Notes: generated by a model not told the origin, from the sequence alone. DNA of 64,000 nt from Myotis daubentonii (GCF_963259705.1 NC_081851.1:62208855-62272854); one strand, 5' to 3'; counted from the stretch's first letter, positions 22,168 to 34,237 are shown. Program-made: numbers and translations.

Positions 22168-22212
22168 TCCCTCCCTCCTTCCCTCCCTTCTTCCCTCCCT
22201 TCCTCCCTCCTT
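22120..22212. repeat. (CA)n then (TCCC/TTCC)n microsatellite
   Basis: About 23 CA units to 22166, followed by a pyrimidine-rich TCCC/CTTC tract to about 22212. Confidence 0.95.
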
Positions 22213-23649
22213 TCATATCTCTACTCTCAGTTTTCTATCCCCTACTTTGAACTAAGAATATTTTACCTCCTGAGGGACCTTAGAATTTGAATAATCTCAT
22301 CCTTTGTTTTAGTACTTAGGGCCACCGAGATAAAATAATTTGTCTTAGATCACTGTGTGAGTTGGTATTGATTTAGTTTAGAACCCAGGTGTCTTAGGGC
22401 CCCAGCCAGAGCATTGTTCATCATAGTACATCATCTCCTTTAATTGGTCTTGTGAAGCTGCTTTTGATCTCAAGTAGACAAATGAATTATAACATTTAGA
22501 TGATTAAGTATGTTTTGTATAGCTGTAAATTCTTACCACTTATTTCAAGTTTTCAAGTAGAATACTTTTCTTCAAGTAGAGTAATTCTTTAAGGGGCTCA
22601 GGAAAGTCTTTAACAATTTGTATTCCTCGAAGTTGTTTAACAATATCACTCTATTTTATTAATTTTATTTATTTTTGTGTAAGGAATACTAAAATATAAT
22701 GCCTATTTCTTTTTAAAAAACGTCTGCAAATTTGGATCTTTTTCAGCTTGTTTGAGAGTAGCCAATTAAGTTCTGAATGTGTGTGTATAGTTAGTGTTTA
22801 TTGATCATCTATGAATTTGTGTAGTATTTTAGTTATTAGGTTATTCTTAGCCCATCTCTTAATACATATGCTATATTTGAACAAAATAATATGTTAACCA
22901 TATCTTTGCTCTAATGCAGTATGCTACTTGGGGAAATAAAATCACTTTTTTGGGACAGACTAAATGCTGTTAACCTTTATTGTAAAAGTACTTTATCTGA
23001 ACAATGGAATATTAGAAAATGGAATGGAATGATGGAATATTAGAAAATATTGATATTGTAGAGTTGGCTAGAAGCAGTATGACACAAGGAAAAATGAGTA
23101 GGTATTTTGTTGTGGAGACAACATGGGGAGAAAAATAAGGTAGTTGGAGCCCTGGAATTAAGGCGATCTTGGGGAAGCATTGCATAAGGTTGGGCTGAAT
23201 AGGTATTTTGGGTGTGGTGAATAGGTTCTTGGCATTACTTTGCTATAGAGATCCAAGGAAAGGGCCAGGGGGAGTGTTTCATTACTCTACACACAGCTTC
23301 CATTAGCACTCATTTACATGAGACAGAAATTGGATCCAATACTAGCATATCTAGTTAGGAGAAATAAACACGATGTCAGATTCCAGAAGGGCGATACCAA
23401 CTTCACCTGGTGGAAAATTACAGCCCAGACTTGTTCTCAGTTTTTTGTTTATACTTTCTAAATGAGAAGGTTAAGTAGTCAGCAAAGGATCTTAAATTAT
23501 AGGCACAACAAACCTGCTCCCGAGGAATGTGGATTCATATAAAGCTAAAAGGAGGGATAAGGAGCAGCCAATGGATCTGGGTCAGCATACTTCATTGAAC
23601 TTGAAAAAGTAGAATCAGTCACGTAGGATGGTACTGTGGTCCCAGTAAT
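22213..23649. other. Intron 1, unassigned
   Basis: AT-rich. About 22270-22440 contains MIR-like fragments (ACTTAGGGCCACCGAGATAA, GATTTAGTTTAGAACCCAGG). A 30-base local duplication around GGAATATTAGAAAAT lies at about 23005-23050. No gene. Confidence 0.35.
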
Positions 23650-23820
23650 GACCATAAAACAATAGTAGTTTCACTTATTGGCACTTACCATTTGCCAGGT
23701 ACAGTGCTAAACACTTTACATATATAATCTATTTTAATCTTTGTAAAACTGTTATTATAGGTATTAATAATAATTCCCTAATTTATAGATAAGAAATTAA
23801 ATAATTTGCCATAAGAAAAG
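23650..23820 (-). mobile_element. MIR fragment
   Basis: Antisense MIR-like: CTTACCATTTGCCAGGTACA, CTAAACACTTTACATATATA, then ATAATTTGCCATAAG. Confidence 0.65.
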
Positions 23821-23865
23821 TTGTAGTGATAGGCCTGGGCATGGCAAGTAGAAGGAAATATTTTT

Positions 23866-24086
23866 GTTGTTGTTAATCCCGAGGATATTTTTCCATTGAT
23901 TTTTAGAGAGAGACAGAGAGAGAGAGAAACATAAATGTGAGAGAGACACATGATCAGTTGCCTCCCTCACGAGGATCAAGCCTGCAGCAGAGGTACCGAG
24001 GTACATGCCCTTGACTGGTAATTGAACTTGTGACCCTTCAGTTCACGGGCCCACATTCTGTCCACTGAGCCAAACCAGCTAGGGCT
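23866..24086 (-). mobile_element. Ves-related SINE (long-tail variant)
   Basis: Variant with a GTTAATCCCGAGGATATTTT segment before the usual tail. Flanking repeats AGAAGGAAATATTTT and AGAAGGACATATTTT (one mismatch) lie at 23850-23865 and 24087-24101. Confidence 0.9.
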
Positions 24087-24101
24087 AGAAGGACATATTT
24101 T

Positions 24102-26130
24102 GACTTTTTTCTTGTTCTCTAATGCTCTGAGTCAGTGTACAGGGCTGGGATGTTTTCTAGACTGGTGGTAGGGCAGTAAATTAGAAAAGATGGTCAAGAT
24201 GCTACTTTAAATTTAAGTTAAATATACGTATATACCAGTAAATTCATAATGATTTGCCAGTCTAAGATCAAGCCCACTGACCCTTTACTTTTTTTTTTTT
24301 TAAGAATGCCAATTGCAGTTCTGTGTTGACATTCATGGATTAACTACAATTGTGGTGCATTTGTAATACATATAATAATACATAATGTAATTGTTTATGA
24401 CTTCTGGTTTTGGTTTTCCTTGAGTAAAGCACACTGAGTGCAGAATCCTAGATTTTTATGACGTTTCTCCCAATCTTTTACAGTTATTTCACTCACATTT
24501 AATCTGACAGTGATATTTTTAGTACATCTTCTTTATTGACTTGTCTTTCCAAAGCATTCAACCTGGTTTTTTCTTTATACCCATGTTTTATTGGTTTATG
24601 TAATATTTAATTGAATTATCTAATCAGAGTAATAAGTGCAACTGACATAAATAGATATGGGAGGAAACCAGTTGACTTTTAGTGTTTTTATACTACACTT
24701 CTGTGGGAACTGAAGTGTATGGGCGAATTATAAAGAATAGTATACTCTAGGCGTGAATATTCAATGTGTCCTGGTCTTTGAGCAGTGTTTTATAAAGGGA
24801 CTAGAGAATACTGGTTAATCCATAAGGTTGGTTAAGAGAGGTGTGGTGAGAACTTCTACTGTATCTCAATTATACCATCTATCACATATTGAGTATGGCT
24901 ATTTCCTCACTAGACTGTGAGTCACTTAAGGGCGTTTTTATTTTCCTAAAGTCCAGCTGAGTGACTGGCATATTGTAGCTACTTAATAGATGGTTCTTGA
25001 ATGAATAATATATTAGGTTATGTTGTTACTGACTATTAAATATACCCCTGTATATGTATGTTCTGTCTCCCAGCTAAATTGTGTCCTTAGGGGCAGGTCT
25101 TATGTCCCAGACATCTTTGATATTTAAAATGTTTGTTGTAAACGTAGTAAATGTACAATATATGTTGCTATATGGAGAACAGCCTGTCTATACCTCTTGC
25201 TTCTAGCTAGTTCCTGCATGACTTCCATTGGAAAGTATCTTTTAGAGCAAGTAATGTCTGTGTTCTGTTGTGTAGAGCATCACCTGGGCCCTGCCAAGTC
25301 ATTCTGACAGCTCATTTCAGGGATGCCACTGGCTTCATAATTGCAGCTTGATGTTAGTTGCAGCAAATGGTGCTTGGGTTTTGGTAGTTGTGAATGTAGG
25401 TTTGTTATCTTTTGTCTTTGTGTGTTAAATAAGGACTGCCAGGAAATGTCTTTGGCATCATGTCCTAAAAATCTTTATAATTAGCAGGGATATGTAACAT
25501 TTTTTTTCTTTTCTAAAGACCCTATCTTCAAATTTTTTACACATTTCCTATTCCTTTTAAATGGAAAGCAAATGGGATATTTTTCTATGAAGATAAATCT
25601 TATTTTAAATAAAATATTTTACATTCTATATTTCTGATTATTTATAGATGCATTACCAATATATTATGATTTTAAAGCTTTTTAAAACTCTGCTTCTTTA
25701 ATAACATGGAAATGCCTCTGTTATTCAGAATTTGAATGAAAATTCTGATTTCCTTATCACTAAGCTTGCTTCTTTTCATCAAAAATTAAAGTTTAGCATT
25801 TTAGATCCTTATAGCTAGCAAACTAAGTGAGAAGCACAAAAGCGCTAAAATATGGAAATGTTAAAGTTGCCAAAATCTCATAGAAATTTTATCATTGAGA
25901 ATTTTTTTAAAATTGTGCTTTTGTTTGCAAGGCTTTTAGTTGCAACATTAGCTGCTTACTGAGTACCTGGAATTCTTTTAGGCACTGGAGATACAGTGAA
26001 AAACAGGCAGGTGTGGTTTTACCTCAGATGTAGCTTGTAATCAAGCAAAGATTCTTAACTTCAGGTAGAGCTGAGTCCATCATGCCAATGGTAATATCCA
26101 CTTTGGCAATGCCAAATTAGTTTTCCCCAT
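24102..26130. other. Intron 1, mostly single-copy-like
   Basis: No gene. An L2-like tail lies about 25955-26010 (TACTGAGTACCTGGAATTC, AGGCACTGGAGATACAGTG). A MIR- or L2-like remnant lies about 24890-25010 (TAGACTGTGAGTCACTTAAG). The rest is unassigned. Confidence 0.35.
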
Positions 26131-26134
26131 TTAA

Positions 26135-26481
26135 CACATTTCGTACCGCTCAGGAGTTTTCTCGTGTTTTGCGTGCCATCTGTTAAGGACCGCTCACAAG
26201 TGTTCTCGTTTTTCACGCCCATGGAAAAAGGAGCGAATCTAGATACTTATTGTAAATTTTGTTTGGTCCCTCTTCATAGAGGAAAATGTTTTACGCAGTA
26301 CCATACGTTAAAAAAGTACTAGGAACTTCAATTGTTTAATTGTTTTTGTAAATAAAAATGTTATAATTATTGAAAAACAACACCTAAAGTGCATTATGAT
26401 GATTTAAATAACGTGCAGTTTGCCCAAAAACATGCGGTCCCTGGCGTGTGTCTTAGAGATTCCTATGCGGTACGCAATGTG
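26135..26481. mobile_element. Putative piggyBac-superfamily MITE (347 bp)
   Basis: Left end TTAA|CACATTTCGTACCGC (TTAA at 26131-26134) and right end GCGGTACGCAATGTG|TTAC form 15-bp terminal inverted repeats with one mismatch. The right target site has decayed by one base from TTAA. A longer imperfect inverted match extends inward (CTCAGGA and TAGGAAT). There is no transposase ORF. Target choice and termini fit a non-autonomous piggyBac family, which are common in Myotis; the exact family is not known to me. Confidence 0.7.
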
Positions 26482-26502
26482 TTACAAACCAACCAACCAT
26501 CC

Positions 26503-27335
26503 CTTTGACTCTCTGAGCAGCACCCTAGCGGTGGGCAAGAACAGGCGACTTATGAAAGGCAGCAAAAAGGGAGCCAAGAAGAAAGTGGTTGATCCATTTT
26601 TTGAGAAAGATTGATATGATGTGAAAGCACCAGCTATGTTCAACATAGGAAATATTGGAAAAACACTAATCACAAGAACTCAAGCAACCAAAATCGCATC
26701 TGATGGTTTCAAGGGTTGTGTTTTTGAAGTGAGCGTAGCTGATCTGCAGAATGATGAAGGTGCGTTTAGAAAACTCAAGCTAATTACTGAGGATGTTCAG
26801 GGCAAAAACTACCTGACTAATTTCCAATGGCATGGATCATACCATGGTCAAAAAATGGCAGATCATGATTGAAGCTCATGTTGATGTCAAGACTGTTCGC
26901 TTCATTGATCCTGTGTTGCTTTTACTGAAATATGCAACACTCAGATTTGGAAGACTTCTTATGCTTAGCATCAGCAGGTCCGCCAATTCCGGAGAAGGTG
27001 ATGGAAGTCGTGACCGGAGAGGTGCAGACAAATGACTTGAAAGAAGTGGTCAGTGAACTAATTCCATTTGGCATTGGAAAAGACATAGAAAATGCTTGCC
27101 AATCTGTTTATCCGCTCCATGATGTCTTTGTTAGAAAAATTAAAATGCTGAAGAAACTCAAGTTTGAATCAGGAAAACTCATGGAGCTTCATGGTGAAGT
27201 TAGCAGTTCTGGCAAGCTACTGGCGATGAGACGGGGGCTAAAGTTGGACAAACTGATGGATATGAGTCCCTAGTTCAAGAGTCTGTTTAAAATTTAAACA
27301 TTTAATGGTGACAAATAAAAAATCCAGTTTGTGAT
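26503..27335 (+). pseudogene. RPS3A: RPS3A processed pseudogene
   Basis: Intronless copy of the 40S ribosomal protein eS1 mRNA. It includes 5' UTR-like CTCTCTGAGCAGCACC, the full coding length and 3' UTR with AATAAA (about 27315). The start codon is CTA instead of ATG at 26525-26527. [12 protein letters not shown] is recognisable, then a TGG-to-TGA stop follows at about 26612. Conserved blocks [52 protein letters not shown] and [10 protein letters not shown] lie in shifted frames, so several indels are present. It is a dead retrocopy in sense orientation in STRN intron 1. The poly(A) tract has decayed to an A-rich stretch (about 27340-27355). Confidence 0.95.
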
Positions 27336-27482
27336 TAGAACAACAATAACAAAATATCACCACATATTAAGTAACAACAAAAGAAACTCCTTTTTCAGCT
27401 CTTATCTATTGGTACTGTCATCCTGTCCCTTATTCTCTTTTATTTATCTGTGCAGACCATATTTACTACCTTTAGGTTTTTA

Positions 27483-27692
27483 AAAATATATATATTTTTA
27501 TTGATTGCAGAGAGGAAGGGAGAGGGTAGAGATAGAAACATCAATGATGAGAATCATTGATCAGCTGCCTCCTGCACGCCCCCTACTGGGGATCGAGTCC
27601 ACAACCTAGGCATGTGCCCTTGACCGGGATGAACCTGGAACCCTTCTGTCTGCAGGCTGACACTCTATCCACTGAGTCAAACCAGCTAGGGC
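27483..27692 (-). mobile_element. Ves-related SINE
   Basis: Minus-strand head AGCCCTAGCTGGTTTGAC at 27692; reversed tail TATATATATTTTTATTGATT. Imperfect duplication TACCTTTAGGTTTTT / TACCTTCAGTTTTTT at its sides. Confidence 0.9.
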
Positions 27693-29130
27693 TACCTTCA
27701 GTTTTTTACTAGTCTCATCTTTCTCTTTTTTTTTTTCTTTGTTCTCTTTCTCTTTTTTGAGTTACTCATTTCTCAGTCTCTTGTGCTCTCGCTTTCAGTC
27801 CCAGATTATACTGTTTTGTTTTTTTCAATAGCTACTCTTTAAGTCCTTCCACTCTAGTTGAATCCTTTGTTTAGATACCTCATAAAATTACGGGTCTAGC
27901 TAGTCTTTAGCTTTTCCACATTATAATTCTATTTGTAGTATTTCTTACTAATGTCTTTACCTGGATGACCTATCACTTGAAACTCAGTCATCCTTTCTAA
28001 AATTCATCTCCCAAACCAAGTTGATCTTCTCATACCAAGCTCCTCTTATCTTTTCTAGAAACAGATCATCTTTCACTGAAAATTTCATTCTTTGGTTCTC
28101 TCTCTCCCAGCTGTGTATCTGATTTTATAAACTCCGTGTAATGTTTTAAATCCAGTTGTAATCGTTTAATTCCTAATGCTATTGTTACCCTGGTCCAGAT
28201 CCTCATCACCTCATATCTGGATGACTGCAGTAGGGGCCTTCTTAAGTTTTAACCTCTGGTCTCTCCCTTGGCCAAGGTATTCTACACAGTACTTCCTCTA
28301 AAACTTCTAAAAATACTGATTTGTTCAGGCATTCTTTTTTATTTTTGCCTATAGCAGATTTCACATTTCTCCATTATTAGGTTATTTATATTTTCTACCT
28401 GTTAGGATAGGAAACCAAAATAGTGCAATCTTGCATTGCACATGAGCCATATCTACTTTTAAAAAAATATTGTTCAAAAAGGACATTCTTAAATATTCTT
28501 TCATCACCTTGTGGTTTGTATTTCTTTTTCAGGTTTATGGGTTCTTTATTCAAATTTAGCTTAAGTTCTATTTCCAACCCTTAGTTTTATTGATTGTTGT
28601 TCTTTTTTTAGTACTTGCTTTATCATTTGGCACTTAGGCTATGCTACCTAATACTGTTTACTTGCTTTTTATGAAGCTGTTTAATTAATTTAACAAATAT
28701 TTATTGGCATCTGCTACATGCAAGTGACTGTTCTAGGAGTAGAGCAATAAATAGCATAGAATCTATAGAATGCCACTGATGGTCCCTATCTCTTGAGGCT
28801 TTAGCAGCTTCCTCTGTATCTTTTAAAAAATTTATTCCTAGCACCTATCACAGCATGTGTTAATAATGATGATGTTAAAATTGAGTTCAAATTTGCAAGA
28901 AGAAGCCCCTGAACTAATAATGCCAGAAACCCTCCCTCCCCACAAAAACCCACTATAGAGAAGAGGATGATTAGTCTGTAGGATGGGGATGTCTTTTAGA
29001 AGGTGGCTGCTGTTGTGTATTCAGTAATAAAATTTTAAAAATTAGCCAAAGCAATACTGCCTTGGAAGATGTTAATTCAACTTTATACCATTAATCTATG
29101 AGAAGGATGCAAATAGAATGCAAACAAATA
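27693..29130. other. Intron 1, no gene seen
   Basis: Pyrimidine-rich at 27715-27800. An L2-like tail lies about 28685-28800 (TAACAAATATTTATTGGCAT, CTGTTCTAGGAGTAGAGC). Otherwise unassigned AT-rich DNA. Confidence 0.35.
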
Positions 29131-29138
29131 TAAATCTT

Positions 29139-29351
29139 TAAAAAATATATATATATTGATTTTAGAGGGGAAGGGAGAGGGAGAGAGGGATAGAAACATC
29201 AATAATGAGAGAGAATCATTGATCAGTTGCCTCCTGCACACCCCACATTGGGGATCAAGCCCGCAACCCGGTCATTTGCCCTGACTGGGAATTGAACTGT
29301 GAGCTCCAGGTTCATAGGTTGTCACTCAACTACTGAGCCACACTGGCTGGG
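29139..29351 (-). mobile_element. Ves-related SINE
   Basis: Diverged full-length copy with a TATATATATATTGATTTTAG reversed tail. Short duplication TAAATCTT at 29131-29138 and about 29358-29365. Confidence 0.85.
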
Positions 29352-29365
29352 AAAATGTAAATCTT

Positions 29366-30874
29366 ATTTTAAAAAATCAACCAATTCATTGTTTTGGGAT
29401 CAGTACTTTGGTGTTTTCAACACTGTGATCTTTTAGTTCCATGTAATTATAGAATGTTAAACTCTCATTGTATAGTTGAGGGGACTGAAGTTCAAAAAAG
29501 TTGGGTAACTTGAATAAGATCACATGGATTAGTGAGAGAACCAGGAGTAGGAATTTCCCAACTCCTAAGTCAAAGAACATTGAATTTTTGTACAATACAG
29601 TTCAATAATTGATATGTATACAGTTGTGATCCTGAGTTATCAAGAAAAATTTAAGTTATGTTAGCTTTTTTAAAAATGAAGATAGGAATTTCTTGATCTT
29701 TAAGATTCAATATATATCAAGGCTTATATTTAATATATATCTATCAATACCTAAGACACATATAAGTATTTTTAATATGTGTCTAATAAGTCTTTCCTAT
29801 TTTCCCCACATTATGTTCTATTTTGTTTTCTTTTTAGACTGTTTGAATAAAAGTTGTTACTTTGACATCATGACCTAATATTTTATCAGGAAATGAGTGT
29901 GTTATGATGGTTGAAAGTCAGGTAATTATTAATAAAACCTTATTTTAATAAAACTGGACTTCCCTGGTTAAGGAATCTATAGTGATTTAAAAAATGTTTT
30001 TGTAAGTTAGCTATAACTTAAATACGAGAAGAGATTTAGAATTGAATCACTGACTAGACACCACCAATTTTTCTACAAAACACACACACATACACCAGTT
30101 TTAGTCCTTATTTAGAATTGAGTTAAACTTAGACTTTATTTTTAGAAACTCTAAATTTTACATTTAGAAGTATGAAAGAAAACCAGTGGTTAGAGTGGTA
30201 AAAACAGATTTTAATCAGGAGCTGTTATAAAAGGGGGAAAAGACCTCAGCATATAATTGGGCTCAATTCTGAGTATAACAAGGAAAATGGGAATTTGTCA
30301 CCTAGGAGGAGGGTGAGGTTTGGTGGGTGAAAGTTACCAAGAGGAAGTTATTTGACAGAAATTTTTGCTGAAGGCAGGCCAGGGTGATCAGACATCACCT
30401 GGAGGAGGGTGAGTGATGAGGAATTTCATCAGAGATTGAGGGTGATGAGATTATGAATATGGGGGATTCTTGCTAGACCGGCTTAGTGAAATTCTTGCTT
30501 AAATTAGGCAACGATGAACCTGGAAGTTCAAAGATTGGTTCTTGTTTAGCAGAGGGCTCAGAGGAGGACAATAGTTAGCATGTAGCAAAATAGTCAATAA
30601 TTATAAAAAACATATACATTAAAGCATTGAGGTACCCTTTTCTATTTATGAATATTTAAAAACCAATGATAACACCTAATGGTAGGGGAGAAGTGTTAAA
30701 TTTTACTCTCATGCTTTATTAGTGGTATTGGCAATTGGTCAGTATCTATCAGGAAACATAGTTATACTTTGATATAGTGATCCTACTTGTTGCAGTCTAT
30801 CCCAGAGAAATAAACAAAAATTGCCTTAAAAGTCTTAAATACATGAAGAACATCATTGGCAATTTGTATTGTAA
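29366..30874. other. Intron 1, no gene seen
   Basis: AT-rich to 30180. About 30180-30560 is a distinct purine-rich stretch (GGAGGAGGGTGA twice) that looks like an old interspersed repeat I cannot name. Confidence 0.35.
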
Positions 30875-31060
30875 CTAGAGGCCCAGTGCACGAAATTCGT
30901 GCACGGGTTGGGTCCCTAGCGGCTGCCGGCTGCCGGCCAAGGCCTTTCTTTGTTCTGCGCCATCCCCGGTGGTCAGCGCACGTCATAGTGAGCGACAGAA
31001 CTCCTGGTTGGTCAAACTCCTGAGAGGACACTTTGCATATTAGGCTTTTATATATATAGA
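30875..31060 (-). mobile_element. Short Helitron (HeliBat-like), complete ends
   Basis: A 186-bp element. Minus-strand 5' end TCTATATATATAAAAGCC at 31060; 3' end CTAG at 30878-30875. A perfect 9-bp stem GTGCACGAA/TTCGTGCAC lies just inside. It sits between A and T as expected. Confidence 0.85.
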
Positions 31061-31406
31061 TGGTGAAAAATTATAATCTAAATGTCAAACTGTAGTGAAA
31101 TGAGTATTACTGGGAATGCTTTTGGCTACAAGTAAATCCTCTTAACAGTGACATAAAAAAATAAAGAATTTTTCTCACATTCTGTTTGTGGGTAGTCCTT
31201 TTCTCTGACATTAGCTGTTGCAGTTGCTCAGTGAAGACAAAGAATCTAGGCTTTTCCTCTTCTTTTCTGCATCCTTTACCCCCAATTTTGCAGTTTATTA
31301 TCTTCCTTCTTGTTACATTGTGATTACAAGATTGCTAGACAGTATTGTGTTCCAAGAACCTTCCCCTCCAGTGTATGCCAGAAACTGGATAGTACTGAAC
31401 CCCATA
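31061..31406. other. Intron 1 between two Helitrons
   Basis: Single-copy-like. The ORF at 31218-31469 runs into the next Helitron and has no recognised domain. Confidence 0.35.
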
Positions 31407-32570
31407 TCTACACTAATAAAAGAGAAACATGGTAATTGGCGTACGACCACTACCCTTTTCATTGGCTAATCAGCGAGATATGCAAATTAACTGTCAGCCA
31501 AGATGGCGGCCGGCAGCCAGGCAGCTTGAAACTAACATGAGGCTTGCTTGCCTCAGTGACGGAGGATTGTTGGAGGAAACCAACGTTCTCCACCTGCGGC
31601 TGCAGGCCTCTGAGTGGAGAGTTTAAGAAACATTGTAACAAATACCGCCGGACTTCAGCCAGCAGATTCGCAACATTGTAAGCAAAGGCCAGAAACCTAC
31701 TTTCAGCCGCGGAGGCCTAAGAGCTGGAGCCGAGCCTCAAGGTAAAGCTGGCCCAGAATAAAAAAAAAAAGAAAAAAAGGAGCGGTTGGGAACTTCAGTC
31801 ACTCCCAGCCTGAAAACAGCCCTCAGCCCCTCACCCAGACTGGCCAGGCACCCCAGTGGGGACCCCCACCCTGATTCAGGACACCCTTCAGGGCAACCCA
31901 GCCGGCCCCACCCATGCACCAGGCCTCTACCCTATATAGTAAAAGGGTAATATGCCTCCCGGCACCGGGATCAGCATGACGGGGCAGCGCCCAAACCCCC
32001 TGATCGCCCTGTGGCTCTGTGTGTGACAGGGGGCGGGGCCCCAACCCCCTGAGCAGCCCTGCTCTGTGCCTGATAGGGGGGAGCTCCCCTACCCCGCCCC
32101 CCCACGGGCCCTGCTCTGTGTGTGATGGGGTAGAGCCATAACCTCCCCATCGGCCCTGCCCTGAGTGTGAGAGTGGCGGCGCCCCAACCCCCTGATCGGC
32201 CCTGCTCTGTGTGTGACAGGGGGTGGCGCCGCAACCTCCCCATCGACCCTGCCTTGAGTGTGACAGGGGACGGTGCCCCAACCCCCCAATTGGCCCTACC
32301 CTGAGCGTGACTGAGGGTGGAATTACAACCTCCCAATCTGCCCTGCTCTGTGCATGACAGGGCGGCGCCCCAACTCCCCAATCGGCCCTGCTCTGAGCCC
32401 AACCAGGGGCTGCACCTAGGGATTGGGCCTGCCCTCTGCCACCCGGGAGCAGGCCTAAGCCAGCAGGTCGTTATCTCCCGAGGGGTCCCAGACTGTGAGA
32501 GGGCACAGGCCGGGCTGAGGGACTCCCCCTCCCCCCCGAGTGCACAAATTTTTGTGCACCGGGCCTCTAG
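31407..32570 (+). mobile_element. Composite Helitron (HeliBat-like), 1.16 kb
   Basis: The 5' terminus TCTACACTAATAAAAGAG follows an A. The 3' terminus has the hairpin GTGCACAAATTTTTGTGCAC (32540-32559), then CTAG (32567-32570) before a T. The interior includes CAAGATGGCGGCCGGCAGCC and GC-rich segments. A second 5'-like motif, TCTACCCTATATAGTAAAAG, starts near 31926 and is followed by nine imperfect 45-53-bp repeats (about 31990-32400). Long minus-strand ORFs (31823-32402) simply read those repeats. No Rep/helicase sequence is present, so the element is non-autonomous. Confidence 0.85.
31990..32410. repeat. Tandem array of ~47-bp GC-rich units in the Helitron
   Basis: The CCCTG(C/T)(C/T)CTG-type core recurs at about 32006, 32059, 32109, 32154, 32200, 32247, 32294, 32341 and 32386, giving spacings of 45-53 bp. 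Units combine GGCGCCCCAACCCCC with GATCGGCCCTGCTCTGTG-like sequence. Confidence 0.85.
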
Positions 32571-33089
32571 TATAATATATACTTTCCCATATATACATAT
32601 ACTTCACAGCCTCTTTTTGGCATATTCGAATTGCCAGGATCACTACTCTTGTGCTTTGGGGTCATTATTAAGTAAAATAAGGGTTATTTGAACACAAGCA
32701 CTGTGATACCCCATAGTTGATCTGATAACCAAGTTGGCTGCTAAATGACTAACATGCAGGAGCTTATACAGTATGGATACACTAGACAAAGAGATGATTC
32801 ATGTCTCGGGTGGGACACTGTGAGATTTCATCATGCTACTGAGAATGCTGTGCAATTTAAAACTTAAGAATTGTTTATTTCTGGAATTTTTCATTTAATA
32901 TTTTTGGACTACAGTTGACTTCGGGTATCTGAAACTGTTGAAAGCGAAACCATGGAGAAAGCGAGACTATTGTAGTTACAGACATTAAGACCTCAGTAAA
33001 AGCAGATGAGCCTTCTTTATCAGTGAGTGATAAACTTTCCCAGAAGTAACCTTCTCCCCACCCGCAGCATTCATATATATCTTACTAGT
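32571..33089. other. Intron 1, unassigned
   Basis: About 32900-32980 (GGACTACAGTTGACTTCGGG, GAAAGCGAAACCATGGAG) resembles a known old interspersed-repeat end that I cannot name. The rest is unremarkable. Confidence 0.35.
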
Positions 33090-33560
33090 ACTCTGGTTTC
33101 TCTTCAGACTGTATAAATCTTTCACTAATGCCGGTGGTCTTGATCCAGCATCTAGAAGGGTTCAGGAATCTGGAGAAGTGCTGTGTGTGAATTAATCGAG
33201 AGTCCAGAGAGGAAACATAATTTTGAAACGCATTTGGGGGCCAGAGGAGCTTGGCTAAAGACACCAAGTTCTTCTTTGTCTCAGGACCCCTTGCTCTTTA
33301 TTAACACAATTTGTCCTAAGGCAAGGTAGATATACATCAAAGGCCAGGGTTAAATTTACAGAATCCATTGTCAGATCGGGGAAAAACTACCTACGGTTTT
33401 AGGTGTTTGGCCACTAGGAGGCAATAACATGTAGATTAAGATGCCCTTAGTGTCTGGCAGCAAGCAATCATTTAATGCATCTTTTTCAGGTTTGATGAGA
33501 TGCCCTCAGCCATCTCCAGATGATTCACCCTGCTGACATGCTGGAATTAGCTTCCGACAT
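33090..33560 (-). mobile_element. Candidate solo LTR remnant
   Basis: The minus strand carries AATAAAGAGCAAGGGGTCC (about 33280-33300), followed downstream by a stretch reminiscent of a retroviral R-U5 region. No coding sequence is attached. I could not define TG/CA ends or a target duplication, so the call is tentative. Confidence 0.35.
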
Positions 33561-34237
33561 TTCACCTTATATTTCACTGGTTACATAGCTATGTGTGGAC
33601 ACACACACAGCCCAAGACAGCAAGCATTTGGCTTTCCAGATTCTATAGTGGGAAGTTACAAGGTGGAAGGGGGATGGGAATATGTATTTTGAATAGCTAG
33701 TACACAGAAACTGCCACAATGATTAAGTAAGAGTTATGGTAAATTTACTTGGAGATCTATAATAAACTAATGAAAATGATGGTCATAAAAACAGTAATAA
33801 CACAAAAACTGCATAGCAAAATGTAAACTATAAAATTCTAGACCATAATTCTATCTATGTAGAGAAATGGATTGCAAGGGAAATCAGAAGGAAAGAATTC
33901 AAAGGATAAAAATAGAAGCAAAAGTAGAGTGTATCTGAAAATCTGTGCATATTACTTTTTTTGGATGATGTGGAGGAAGGGGCTGGTATTTTCATACCAG
34001 GTTATAGGGTATGTGTGTAGCATTGTCAGGCCCCTTTTGCCAAAAAAAATTTTGCATTGCTGCCAGCCATATAAAGATATATCTGTAATTCATCTGTCTG
34101 TGAACATTGTTTTATATTTTTAACAGGTATGCTATGCATGATGCATCAGAGCTGCCTTTTTAAAAACTTGAAAAAGAAAATTCCAACTTACAGGAAAGTT
34201 CCAAGAAGAGTATTAATAAATCTTTGCCCAACTTCAA
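33561..34237. other. Intron 1, unassigned
   Basis: AT-rich with no repeat I can name. The ORF at 33872-34123 has no recognised domain and no flanking splice context. Confidence 0.35.

Noticed and set aside
26420..26614. ORF encoding a ribosomal-protein-like segment ([12 protein letters not shown])
   Set aside because: It is part of the RPS3A retrocopy with a lost start codon, an early stop and frameshifts. It is not a functional gene.
31823..32402. Long minus-strand ORFs (about 140-150 codons) with repeating RAGPMGRLW/HTEQGR-like peptides
   Set aside because: They are produced by the stop-free GC-rich tandem units of the Helitron. The peptide periodicity equals the DNA unit length and there is no start or splice context.
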